Assembly (NCBI RefSeq): GCF_024972755.1
Contig: NZ_CP087724.1
Span: 1,054,001-1,118,000, forward strand
Reading direction: 5' to 3'
Origin: Halanaeroarchaeum sp. HSR-CO
Lineage (GTDB): Archaea; Halobacteriota; Halobacteria; Halobacteriales; Halobacteriaceae
Length of the DNA: 64,000 bases
Shown here: in pieces, positions 46,448-54,597 of the stretch
Layout: every line of letters starts with the position of its first letter
Position numbering within the stretch: the stretch's first letter is position 1
Program-made: the position numbers and the translations under genes
The notes under the pieces: generated by a model
Databases searched by the model: none
What the model was told of the DNA's origin: nothing
The model's input: the letters and a program-made list of their open reading frames with translations, nothing else

Positions 46448-47680
46448 ATGAGTACGCAGCTACACGCAGACATCTCGGAAGATACGGTCAGACAGATCTC
46501 TGAAACACTCGACGAGCCGGAGTGGCTTCTCGAAACGCGTCTCGAGGCACTCGCGGCCCTCGACGACCTCGAGTACCCACCGGTCATCCAGACGCCCGGT
46601 CGTCGCTGGACGAATCTGGAGGACCTCGATTACGAAGCCCTTGTCGAACCACTCTCCCAGACCGAGGAGAAAGACCAGGTCGGCCCCGACGACGTTACGG
46701 TTCTTCCCTTCGAGGACGCACTCGAGGCCGTCCCCGAACTACTGGAGAACTACTTCGGCGCCACCGTCGACCCCCAGGAGAACCGTCTCACCGCCCTCTC
46801 CACGGCGCTGTTCACCACCGGGACGGTCGTGTACGTCCCGGCCGGTGTGGACGCAGAGGACGTAACGATTCGGACGACGATGAACGGCCATTCGCTGTTC
46901 AACTACACGCTCGTGGTCACCGAGGACAACGCCTCGGTCACTATCCTGGAGCGCCAGGAGAGCGGGACGGTGGAACGAGCGAGCGACGAATCGGTCGACG
47001 ACGAACGCTACTACAGCGGCATCGTCGAGGTCGTCGCTGGTGAGAACAGCTACGTCCAGTATGGCTCGCTACAGGAGTTCGACGAGCGGACGTACAACTA
47101 CACCCTCAAGCGCGGTGAGACCGAGCAGTACGCGACGCTCGAATGGTTCGAGGGCAACCTCGGATCGCGGCTCACCAAGACCGAGGTCAGCACGTTGCTC
47201 GGTGCGGACAATGCGGAGACGAAGATCGTCGGCGCGTTCTTCGGCCACAACGACCAGCACTTCGACCTCGACTCGAAGGTGTGGCACCGCGGCGAACACA
47301 CCACAGCAGACCTCGTCACCCGGGGCGTCATCGACGACGAGGCTCGCTCGGTCTACGAGGGAACCCAGGACGTCGGTCGTGACGCCTGGGACACCAGCTC
47401 CTACCAGCGCGAGAACACGCTGATGCTCTCCGATCAGAGCGAGGCCGACGCGTCGCCGAAGCTCATCATCAACAATCACGATACCGAGGCCTCCCACTCG
47501 GCCACAGTCGGTCAGATCGACCGCGAAGACCTCTTCTACATGGTCACGCGCGGCGTCCCCGAGCAGACCGCGAAGAACATGCTGGTGGAGGGCTTTTTCG
47601 TCCCCGTCCTCGAAGAGGTCGACGTCGAGGAACTCCGCGACGACCTCCAGACCGGCATCGCTGCCCGTCTGAAGGACTGA
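46448..47680 (+). CDS. sufD: Fe-S cluster assembly protein SufD
   Basis: 410 residues, sharing the beta-helix core with SufB (EWFEGNLGSRLTKTEVSTLLG, KVWHRGEHTTADLVTRGVIDDEARSVYEG, ASHSATVGQIDREDLFYMVTRGV). It completes the SufBCD complex. The first 90 residues are divergent, as usual for SufD. Confidence 0.97.
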   Translation: MSTQLHADISEDTVRQISETLDEPEWLLETRLEALAALDDLEYPPVIQTPGRRWTNLEDLDYEALVEPLSQTEEKDQVGPDDVTVLPFEDALEAVPELLENYFGATVDPQENRLTALSTALFTTGTVVYVPAGVDAEDVTIRTTMNGHSLFNYTLVVTEDNASVTILERQESGTVERASDESVDDERYYSGIVEVVAGENSYVQYGSLQEFDERTYNYTLKRGETEQYATLEWFEGNLGSRLTKTEVSTLLGADNAETKIVGAFFGHNDQHFDLDSKVWHRGEHTTADLVTRGVIDDEARSVYEGTQDVGRDAWDTSSYQRENTLMLSDQSEADASPKLIINNHDTEASHSATVGQIDREDLFYMVTRGVPEQTAKNMLVEGFFVPVLEEVDVEELRDDLQTGIAARLKD

Positions 47681-47745
47681 GCGTCGACCATACCGCTTCC
47701 ACCGATCGTCTCCGCGAGAGAACTGCTTAAGGGTACCCAGACCAG

Positions 47746-48291
47746 ATGATGGTGCATGTCGAGACGCACGGGACCACGGCTGCCGGGAGGGTGCTCGACG
47801 TGAGTACCACGCCAGTCGTGGAATCGGACGATCATCTCGCTCGATTGCTCCAGATCGCCGTCGTCCTCGAGGAAGTCGTCGAGGCGCGCGCCTACGAACA
47901 GTACCGGCGACTCCCCGAAGCGGAACGGGACGCGGCCATCGAAAGCCTGCTCGAATCGGTGAGTGCCGAGTCCGCCCAGCATCGCGAACGCATCGAGGGC
48001 CTCATCGAGGAACTCGATGCGAGCAGCGTCGCCTTCGACGAGATAGAGGCCCTGGTCGGCGAACAGTACGCGAAGACGAGCGCCGCGGATTTCGACGGCG
48101 TCCTCTACGACCAGTTGCACGGCGAGGAGTCCGCCTACAAGTTCTACGACGACCTCATCAGCGCCATCGAAGAGTCGGAGAAGCAATTTTCCATCGAGCG
48201 TGATCGGCTCCTCGCGGTCCTTCGGGATATCCGCAAAGACGAGGCAGAGGGCGTCGCAGCCATCGCCAATCTCATGGGTGAGCGAACGTGA
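47746..48291 (+). CDS. Ferritin-like domain protein
   Basis: 181 residues, almost all helical. Repeated glutamate and histidine patterns (LEEVVEARAYEQY, SAESAQHRERIEGLIEEL, HGEESAYKFYDDLISAIEES) suggest a four-helix ferritin-like or rubrerythrin-like bundle that binds a di-iron site. It could store or handle iron. ATG 47746 or 47749 (MMV) starts it, and it follows the suf operon by 65 bases. Confidence 0.75.
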   Translation: MMVHVETHGTTAAGRVLDVSTTPVVESDDHLARLLQIAVVLEEVVEARAYEQYRRLPEAERDAAIESLLESVSAESAQHRERIEGLIEELDASSVAFDEIEALVGEQYAKTSAADFDGVLYDQLHGEESAYKFYDDLISAIEESEKQFSIERDRLLAVLRDIRKDEAEGVAAIANLMGERT

Positions 48292-48346
48292 GACGCGATC
48301 TAGCGCAGTCCCGCGGTACTGGGACCATCACGAGGCGGTGTTCGAG

Positions 48347-48781
48347 ATGAACACGGCGGACCAGTATCTCAAGGCGATCTACGTCGTCCAGCAGGTCGAG
48401 GGCGGTCGGGCGTCGACCGGTGCCCTCGCCGAGCACCTCGAGGTGAGTCCGGCGAGTGTCAACGAGATGATCGGCAAACTCCAGGACCAGGGGCTCGTCG
48501 AACACGAGAAGTACAAGGGCGTCCAGTTGACCTCCGATGGCGAGCACCGCGGTCGGGACGCGCTGCAGACGTACTGCATCCTGGAACGGTTCCTCAAGAA
48601 CGTTTTGGGCGTCGAGGACTACCGGACTGAAGCACGGCAACTCGAACCGGTCATCGACGAGACGGTGGCCGATCGCCTCGATATGATCATCGACCGCGAG
48701 CCGGAATGCCCCGACTGCTTCGACCTCGAGCGTGACTCGTGTACGCACCTCGAAGTCGAAACCGTCGCGACCGAGGACTGA
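48347..48781 (+). CDS. DtxR-family metal-dependent regulator (SirR-like)
   Basis: 144 residues from ATG 48347. Winged helix (YLKAIYVVQQVEGG, TGALAEHLEVSPASVNEMIGKLQDQGLVEHEK) plus a metal-sensing dimerisation helix (YCILERFLKNVL, ARQLEPVID) and a C-terminal CPDCFDLERDSC pair. Same layout as the regulator near feo. Following sufCBD and the ferritin-like gene, it is a candidate regulator of the suf iron box. Confidence 0.9.
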   Translation: MNTADQYLKAIYVVQQVEGGRASTGALAEHLEVSPASVNEMIGKLQDQGLVEHEKYKGVQLTSDGEHRGRDALQTYCILERFLKNVLGVEDYRTEARQLEPVIDETVADRLDMIIDREPECPDCFDLERDSCTHLEVETVATED

Positions 48782-48936
48782 GGGCGCGTCTTCTCGCTCT
48801 CCTCCCAGGGGCGCGTCTGCGAGAACCGTCGAAATCGGCGACCACTGACCGTCACCCCGGACGGTCAGGATGTCGCCTCCATCTGGCACTCGCAAAAAGC
48901 AATGTCTTTGTATTTCCGACCGGAACCGTTAGACGG

Positions 48937-49038
48937 AGTCCCGTGGTGTAGTGGCCAATCATATGGGCCTTTGGACCAGTGCGGAATTCCGTACCGGGAA
49001 GACAGCCTATGACGGCGGTTCGAATCCGCCCGGGACTA
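48937..49038 (+). tRNA. tRNA-Gln(TTG) with a 29-base intron
   Basis: Acceptor arms AGTCCCG (48937-48943) and CGGGACT (49031-49037) pair perfectly, discriminator A at 49038. The D arm is GTGT/TCAT, the T arm GGCGG-TTCGAAT-CCGCC. Anticodon loop C-T-T-T-G-G then A, anticodon TTG at 48971-48973. The intron is about 48975-49003, after the position 37 base, and removing it leaves a normal 73-base tRNA whose anticodon stem TGGGC/GCCTA pairs. A known haloarchaeal feature is an intron in this tRNA, removed by the bulge-helix-bulge endonuclease. Confidence 0.93.
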
Positions 49039-49240
49039 TAGACCTGAGGTATCGAATCCCATTTTGACCGTTCCAAGCTTCATAGCTAGGTGAAAGGAGG
49101 GCGAACTTCGTACGACCCCTTCTATTGAATGTGAGCGCGTCAGCGGGTACAGCCGCTCTTAAAATCTTTTCAGAACGACGCACAGGCGTTGTGAGTTCGT
49201 CGATTCTCTACGGTCAACTCTTTTGAGGGGACTATTCGTA

Positions 49241-49585
49241 ATGCAAGCCATGCAGGACGACGACATTGACTCTGAAAAGGTGAAACAACTTCTCACGAGA
49301 CTCCGACCTGGCGATGACATCTCCTACAAAACGACACAACGGGACGAAGCGACAGTCCGAGTAAAGAGTACATCAATTGAGGATGGCTATTATCGGATAT
49401 ATCTTGAAGGGCCCGAGGGAGGCGAATACCTCATTATGCGAGAAAAGCCAGAGGGAATGGGAAACAGTCCTGCTCCTGAAGCTTTCTGGGTAAATCCTGA
49501 GCCGAACGAAGGTAATAATCCGTATGAATTGGTCACGAGGGGTTCGGTTTTATCACTCTCAATTTTTGCTGAGCGAGAAGTATAA
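49241..49585 (+). CDS. Hypothetical protein, first gene of the island
   Basis: 114 residues from ATG 49241 (alternative ATG 49250). SEKVKQLLTRLRPGDDISYKT, then TVRVKSTSIEDGYYRIYLEGPEGGEYLIMRE resembles a small beta-barrel, possibly a nucleic-acid or ligand-binding fold. No family is recognised. Located about 200 bases downstream of the tRNA. Confidence 0.65.
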   Translation: MQAMQDDDIDSEKVKQLLTRLRPGDDISYKTTQRDEATVRVKSTSIEDGYYRIYLEGPEGGEYLIMREKPEGMGNSPAPEAFWVNPEPNEGNNPYELVTRGSVLSLSIFAEREV

Positions 49586-49747
49586 CGCCTTGTTGTCGTT
49601 CCGTCACCCTCGCTACCGAACGAGGTTTTGAAACTGTGATTTAGTAGCATATATCAACAAACTATAGACAGCAAATCTCCTCCATTTATTAGTTCACTGA
49701 AACATCTCTGAATACACTTTTTAGGGAGGTCTGTCAATTTTCTTCCT

Positions 49748-50845
49748 ATGTACGATAACGTCTCCGAATACGTTGACTCAACTGAGGAGATTTTACGTGC
49801 CGCTAATTCAGGGGGGCAACGAGGATTAACCGAACAAGCGACGTGTGAGAGTATCATAACCAGGTTCATCTCGACGCTTGGATGGGACGAAGTAGACAAA
49901 CAACGTCCATTTAAGGTCCAGATGGGAAGCCAGACGAAGGAAGTCGATTACGCTCTCTTTCTTGGAGATGAAGATGAACCCCAAGCGTTCGTTGAAGCCA
50001 AACCCGAAAAACGCCAACTTCGGGGTGAGCATCTCGAACAGTTACGGAGCTACATGCGACAAGAATGGGTGGAATGGGGTTTGCTGACGAATGGACGCCA
50101 GTATCAACTTGTTCGGCTCACACCACAAACGGATGGTGCGCCAAATTTACAGGTGCTGATTGATGTCGGGCTTGAGGGTATCTCTGAATCTTATCTACCG
50201 GACATTATGAGCAAGGGGTCAATGGAATCTGGCGAAGCCAACCAACTCGGTGATGACCTCCAGAGTCGTATGGGTGTGATTGACGTACTAAAGGATGAAC
50301 CAACTTTGATTGGCGAAGCGATAAACAGTGTAGACCTTGATAACGAAGCATCTGAGGTTGGGGAGATGCTCATTAAGACGTTAAATCAACGGCTCGTGGT
50401 TGAAGCGAAGGCGACTCATACTAGCGGGCGTCCACAAAATACGTTTTTCTCCAAAAAACGGCAGGCTCTCAATGGCGCAGAGGACACACGAGTCGTATGG
50501 ATGTCTTCTCGTCCGAATGGCATCGAATTTCTCAGAGAAAATTCCGCTTGGGGATTCGTTAAACATCCACGTCGCGACCCAGTAATGCTTGCTCTCTACG
50601 TGAGTTCTCCCGTCCAAGAAGTAAAATATGTCGGTGAAATTGAAGACGTAGTTCCGGTGAGAGAGTTTTCCGGCATCGACGACACGTTGAGGCAACAAAA
50701 TGATGGGAAGTACGTCATCACTCTTTCCGAAGTAGTTGAATTGGAGGATGCAATACCGTTCGGTGAGGGAGAGGCAACTGTTCGTGGTATGACTTACACC
50801 ACACTAGGCAAATTCAAAGAGGCAACTACGATTGATGACCTCTGA
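49748..50845 (+). CDS. PD-(D/E)xK nuclease-domain protein
   Basis: 365 residues. Residues 1-120 look like the N-terminal nuclease domain of type I restriction R subunits: ATCESIITRFISTLGWDE, EVDYALFLGDEDEPQAFVEAKPEKRQL, giving Asp67 and Glu83-x-Lys85 as the active site, then LEQLRSYMRQEWVEWGLLTNGRQYQL. The C-terminal half is unrecognised. Stand-alone proteins of this type occur as defence or anti-phage genes. Followed 12 bases later by the DUF6884-like gene, so probably co-transcribed. Confidence 0.75.
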   Translation: MYDNVSEYVDSTEEILRAANSGGQRGLTEQATCESIITRFISTLGWDEVDKQRPFKVQMGSQTKEVDYALFLGDEDEPQAFVEAKPEKRQLRGEHLEQLRSYMRQEWVEWGLLTNGRQYQLVRLTPQTDGAPNLQVLIDVGLEGISESYLPDIMSKGSMESGEANQLGDDLQSRMGVIDVLKDEPTLIGEAINSVDLDNEASEVGEMLIKTLNQRLVVEAKATHTSGRPQNTFFSKKRQALNGAEDTRVVWMSSRPNGIEFLRENSAWGFVKHPRRDPVMLALYVSSPVQEVKYVGEIEDVVPVREFSGIDDTLRQQNDGKYVITLSEVVELEDAIPFGEGEATVRGMTYTTLGKFKEATTIDDL

Positions 50846-50856
50846 GGAGTTGAAGT

Positions 50857-51285
50857 ATGACTGAAATTGGATTGGTGAGTTGCACGAAGAGGAAGCAAGA
50901 CAGGGCCACGAAGCCAGCAGACCTCTACACTGCATCGGCGTTTTTCAGGAAGGCCCGAGAATATGCCGAAGCGAATCACGAATCTTGGTACATTCTCTCT
51001 GCTAGACACCATCTCCTGGACCCTAACGGCCCACGCATTGAACCGTATGACGATACTCTGAGTGGAGCATCAGTAGACAAAAAGCGAAACTGGGCACAGA
51101 CCGTATATGACCAGCTACAAGAGAATAACTTGCTTGCCGATGGGAATCGGTTAGTGTTCCACGCCGGTCGGGACTATTACGATGAGCTGCTACCGCTCTT
51201 AGTGGATGCCCAAGTAAATGTCGAGACGCCGACAGACGGCCTGCGCTTTGGGGAAACACTCGCTTGGTATAACGAACGGATTTAG
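50857..51285 (+). CDS. DUF6884-like protein
   Basis: 142 residues starting EIGLVSCTKRKQDRA, with the early (L/V)xxC-x-x-K-x-K pattern of DUF6884, then DLYTASAFFRKAREYAE and ILSARHHLLDPNGPRIEPYDDTL, typical of this family. Related domains sit in tRNA or DNA base-modification gene groups, but the function is not established. Its stop overlaps the stop of the convergent gene. Confidence 0.7.
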   Translation: MTEIGLVSCTKRKQDRATKPADLYTASAFFRKAREYAEANHESWYILSARHHLLDPNGPRIEPYDDTLSGASVDKKRNWAQTVYDQLQENNLLADGNRLVFHAGRDYYDELLPLLVDAQVNVETPTDGLRFGETLAWYNERI

Positions 51286-51995
51286 TCGAGGTTCGGGGTA
51301 GTCTCAATGTATCTGGCGAGGGAGTCTAGGAACTCTGGCCGATACTCCTCTGAAACATGGTTGATATTCCATAGCCCGGACTCTCGGATGTCACGTACTG
51401 GACTGTAGTGACCAAGCCACTTCTCGTTCCTGGAATCGATTGATTTCCCACCGACGTTGCTCACCATCGCAATTGCGTTTCGCTCAATGTAGGCGCGGTC
51501 ACTCTCCGGGCTGGGTTCATCATCGACCCTAACCCACAGAAACGGAAGGTCACGAAGGTATTCGCTGACGCGTCGTTCCATTTCCAGTTCTTCCAATCGT
51601 AATTCACGTGCGGCGCTTGACCCGACGCCCCATTCAGGATACTCCCTCTGATGTCCGTCCCGTTCTATCAGAGCTTCCCCGATACGTTTCCTAAACACGG
51701 ACCCCCGATGATTACCTCCGTTTTCGTAGGTACCACGTTTCGCTCCTCTATGGGTTCGTAATCTGTCCCAGAGTGAGGTTCCACTACCTGCCGAAACAGC
51801 GTGGGTTCCGATTCGCGTTACCCGTAGCTGATGAGTTGACTCTCTGGTTTCACTTGGATGGAAAAAGAAGTAGACGCCTCGGTTGGGCCAGTCCATACGA
51901 CCATGGCAGTTTTTGAGCTTCCGCTTCCCACCGACTGTCTCCTCCAATTCGTCGAGCAAGGAGTAGAACTTATCGAGGTTCTCGTCTCGAATCAT
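51282..51995 (-). CDS. GIY-YIG nuclease-like protein
   Basis: 237 residues. NRGVYFFFHPSE (GVY, residues 40-42), then about 20 residues later TRIGTHAV (RIG), followed by SLWDRLRTHRGAKRG and HRGSVFRKRIGEAL match the order of a GIY-YIG fold with the catalytic Tyr and Arg regions. GIY reads GVY and YIG reads RIG, so the active site is not canonical. Could be a defence nuclease or a structural homologue. Confidence 0.55.
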   Translation of the reverse strand: MIRDENLDKFYSLLDELEETVGGKRKLKNCHGRMDWPNRGVYFFFHPSETRESTHQLRVTRIGTHAVSAGSGTSLWDRLRTHRGAKRGTYENGGNHRGSVFRKRIGEALIERDGHQREYPEWGVGSSAARELRLEELEMERRVSEYLRDLPFLWVRVDDEPSPESDRAYIERNAIAMVSNVGGKSIDSRNEKWLGHYSPVRDIRESGLWNINHVSEEYRPEFLDSLARYIETTPNLD

Positions 51996-52055
51996 TCTTG
52001 TGTTGGACTTTTTAGCCCTGGCAGGTAGTATTTTCTTTCCTGTTAGCGGGTGGCC

Positions 52056-52622
52056 TTAGAGGAGTCTTACAGCCAGTTGGATTACAAAGCCGAGAAACAG
52101 AAGGGACGCACCGATACGAAAGGTCAGGCGTTCTTTGTGCTCTTGAAGCAACCGAGGGAATTCACCTGGAGGTTTTGTCATTGCCAGATATGGACTTGAG
52201 TCTCGAATTAGGTCGATACCGGACTCATCGGCGGCTCGGGGACGGTACTTAAACCTAAATTCAGCAGTTGCGAGCGGTGCATCATCCGCTTTTTCAATGG
52301 CAATCAGATTGTATCCTTCTTTCTCAATGTGAATCTCTTCACCACCAATCTCGACGTGAATCGAGGTTTCCGGCCCTTCCTCCATTGTCTCTGCCGATTG
52401 GATAGGGGGTCCAGCAAGCTCGACTGCTGATGCCAAGTGACTAAATCCGACATCGGACCGCTCTATCTCGCCTTCCAGATACAACTGCTCCTTTGCCGTC
52501 TCTATCCGAGAAAAGGGCCTGATGTAGTCGAGGCGCGACATCAATGATGGGAGACTCGGCGCTAAAACGACGACGGCTCCGATAGCATCCAATGCCAACC
52601 CAAAAGCCATGAAGTCAATCAT
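52056..52622 (-). CDS. Membrane protein of unknown function
   Basis: 188 residues with an N-terminal hydrophobic span (ALDAIGAVVVLAPSLPSL) and a C-terminal one (ASLLFLGFVIQLAVRLL). Between them lies a beta-rich segment (TSIHVEIGGEEIHIEKEGYNLIAIEKAD, ATAEFRFKYRPRA). No family recognised. ATG 52622 or a later ATG at 52610 could start it. Confidence 0.65.
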   Translation of the reverse strand: MIDFMAFGLALDAIGAVVVLAPSLPSLMSRLDYIRPFSRIETAKEQLYLEGEIERSDVGFSHLASAVELAGPPIQSAETMEEGPETSIHVEIGGEEIHIEKEGYNLIAIEKADDAPLATAEFRFKYRPRAADESGIDLIRDSSPYLAMTKPPGEFPRLLQEHKERLTFRIGASLLFLGFVIQLAVRLL

Positions 52623-52949
52623 GAATGACTAGTTACAGTTGTTGAAGTCGGTCGTAGAACACCTCGTGGAAATGTTCTCCGGATATTACCACCTAATCGA
52701 GATAAATCTAACAGGGCGAACTCTGGCATGTGAGGACTCACAGGCGGACATTTGAAAAGCGTATCCCGCCAAAGGGTGGATTGGCTTTGGTTTGTGATAG
52801 TAACAGAAACTCGACGGGCATAAAATCGACACCGGGTAGGATTGCCTCATTCACCCCCTAAGTTGAATTTCAAAGAGGGATTTGTACCCCCTACCCGTAC
52901 GACCGCAAATTCCTTGTCATATCGGGCCTCTATTGGACATTCACTAACT
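52623..52949. other. Divergent intergenic region, nothing specific seen
   Basis: About 330 bases between divergently transcribed genes. It presumably holds both promoters. I see no credible gene, RNA or strong repeat. Confidence 0.5.
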
Positions 52950-53684
52950 ATGGACAAAGACATCAATGACGTAACTGAGGTTTTTCGCTCGGTACGTGAC
53001 CACGATTACAACGAACTCCGCAACGATATTGGTGGACTTCTCGCCCGGGTCCGAGCAATGAGTGACGCGGTTGATGACGTGAGGGAATTAGAAGATGAGA
53101 TTCAGGAGGTAGAATGGGCTCTTCTCCCACAAGGAGATGAAGAACATATGATGCGGGAGGACCTCCTCATCGATATTCTGAAGATAGTTGATGATGGGTA
53201 TCTCTCTTCAGCATGGGCTCTCCGTGAAACGCTCGAATCACTCATAATTGACCACGCACCTGAGTCGGATAGCTCCGAGTCGTTGTATGAACAATACAAA
53301 GACGATAGCCAGACAGTGATTGGTTTGAGAATATATTCCCATCACGGTAATCGGCTTCCAGTAAGAATTATCGACGATGGTTTTGGTGGCAATATCGGTA
53401 GTGGTGACGGAGTGCGGCGAAAAATTGGAGTACTCGTTGACGATGTTAGGGAAAAGAAGGGTGAAAAATATCGCCAATCTCCAGACCAATTCTATGAACA
53501 TTTAGAGCTGAACTTTATTCACCTCCCTGAGCTCATGAGGAATCATTTCGAGATGGCAGAGGTACTTGTTAATGAATTCGTTGAGGTGGTACTTCAGGAG
53601 AATTCGGAGACGGTCCAAGACTATCAGAGCGTTGGAGCAGAACTCAAGTCACTACTGGACTCCGGTGCCCACAACCGTTATTGA
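52950..53684 (+). CDS. Helical protein of unknown function
   Basis: 244 residues from ATG 52950. The N-terminal third is coiled-coil-like (ELRNDIGGLLARVRAMSDAVDDVRELEDEIQEVE), the rest helical (DLLIDILKIVDDGYLSSAWALRETLESLI). A reading frame extends upstream but without a good start context. No domain recognised. Confidence 0.65.
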   Translation: MDKDINDVTEVFRSVRDHDYNELRNDIGGLLARVRAMSDAVDDVRELEDEIQEVEWALLPQGDEEHMMREDLLIDILKIVDDGYLSSAWALRETLESLIIDHAPESDSSESLYEQYKDDSQTVIGLRIYSHHGNRLPVRIIDDGFGGNIGSGDGVRRKIGVLVDDVREKKGEKYRQSPDQFYEHLELNFIHLPELMRNHFEMAEVLVNEFVEVVLQENSETVQDYQSVGAELKSLLDSGAHNRY

Positions 53685-53895
53685 AACCTGTCGTATGTTC
53701 CCGGGTACGTCCGGAACGGCAGAATTTTGAAGTGGCACTGTGAACGGTGGCCAGTCTTAAATTCAAAATTGCTCAAATCAAATCACACCAATAACAACTT
53801 CTAGCTCCAGTGTGCTTCCCACATATACCAATTTACTGTCCCAAAATACATATCCGAAAGATATAATTTAATCCTGGGAGACGTGTGGAGCATCT

Positions 53896-54570
53896 ATGTT
53901 AGTTGTCACCACTGCATCTTCTGGAGGTAGTGGGTTTTGGGTCTCAATTTCCATATCTGTGCTTTCTGGGGTTTTCTCTTTGTTCGCGGTGGTATTGTCA
54001 TATCGGAAGTACAAAGAACAACAAAGGCAGGGGGATGAAATTGAGCGACAATCAAAAGAAATCGAACGCCAATCCAGTGCAATGGAACGAGAATTTGCGA
54101 CCGAAATAATCGCCCATGATTACGAGGCGGTTGGTAATACGATACAGGTCACACTATCAAACTATGGGAGAGGAATTGGGAAAAACCTGGAAATTGCGAC
54201 TGAGGTAATTGTAGATGGGGAAGATTGCTATACAACACCAAATTATCAACCGCTTCGTCAGATAGATGATGACACATCAATGGCTGGTCCGAATGTGATA
54301 AAAGCGGATACTTCGAAAATTGAGTATCAGGCAGACCCCGCTCTTCGCATTACTATTCCTGGAAATGAGCCAAGGAATAGTAGTTTCCCAGGTGGTTTAG
54401 AAGACCTGAAACCCCATTGCAGCGATTTCTTGGAGATTGATATGTATCTAAGAGCAGAAAACCAATTAGAAGTGAAAAATGAATATGAAGTATTTGATAG
54501 TTCTCGAACGGTTGCTATCAACGACATCGAAGAAGAATACCCCACTCTCGAATCGGTTTTACAGATGTAG
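53896..54570 (+). CDS. Membrane-anchored protein with coiled coil and beta domain (family A)
   Basis: 224 residues. One transmembrane segment near the N-terminus (FWVSISISVLSGVFSLFAVVL), then a short heptad region (DEIERQSKEIERQSSAMERE) and a cytosolic or extracytosolic beta-rich domain with QVTLSNYGRGIGKNLEIATEVIV. That motif matches VTIHCSNQGTGLAKQFEVEVEF in the membrane gene at the end of the hsdR operon. It ends 27 bases before the NERD helicase, so the two are likely co-transcribed. Function unknown. Confidence 0.75.
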   Translation: MLVVTTASSGGSGFWVSISISVLSGVFSLFAVVLSYRKYKEQQRQGDEIERQSKEIERQSSAMEREFATEIIAHDYEAVGNTIQVTLSNYGRGIGKNLEIATEVIVDGEDCYTTPNYQPLRQIDDDTSMAGPNVIKADTSKIEYQADPALRITIPGNEPRNSSFPGGLEDLKPHCSDFLEIDMYLRAENQLEVKNEYEVFDSSRTVAINDIEEEYPTLESVLQM

Positions 54571-54597
54571 GATATACAAGGCTAAAACAGAATAACC

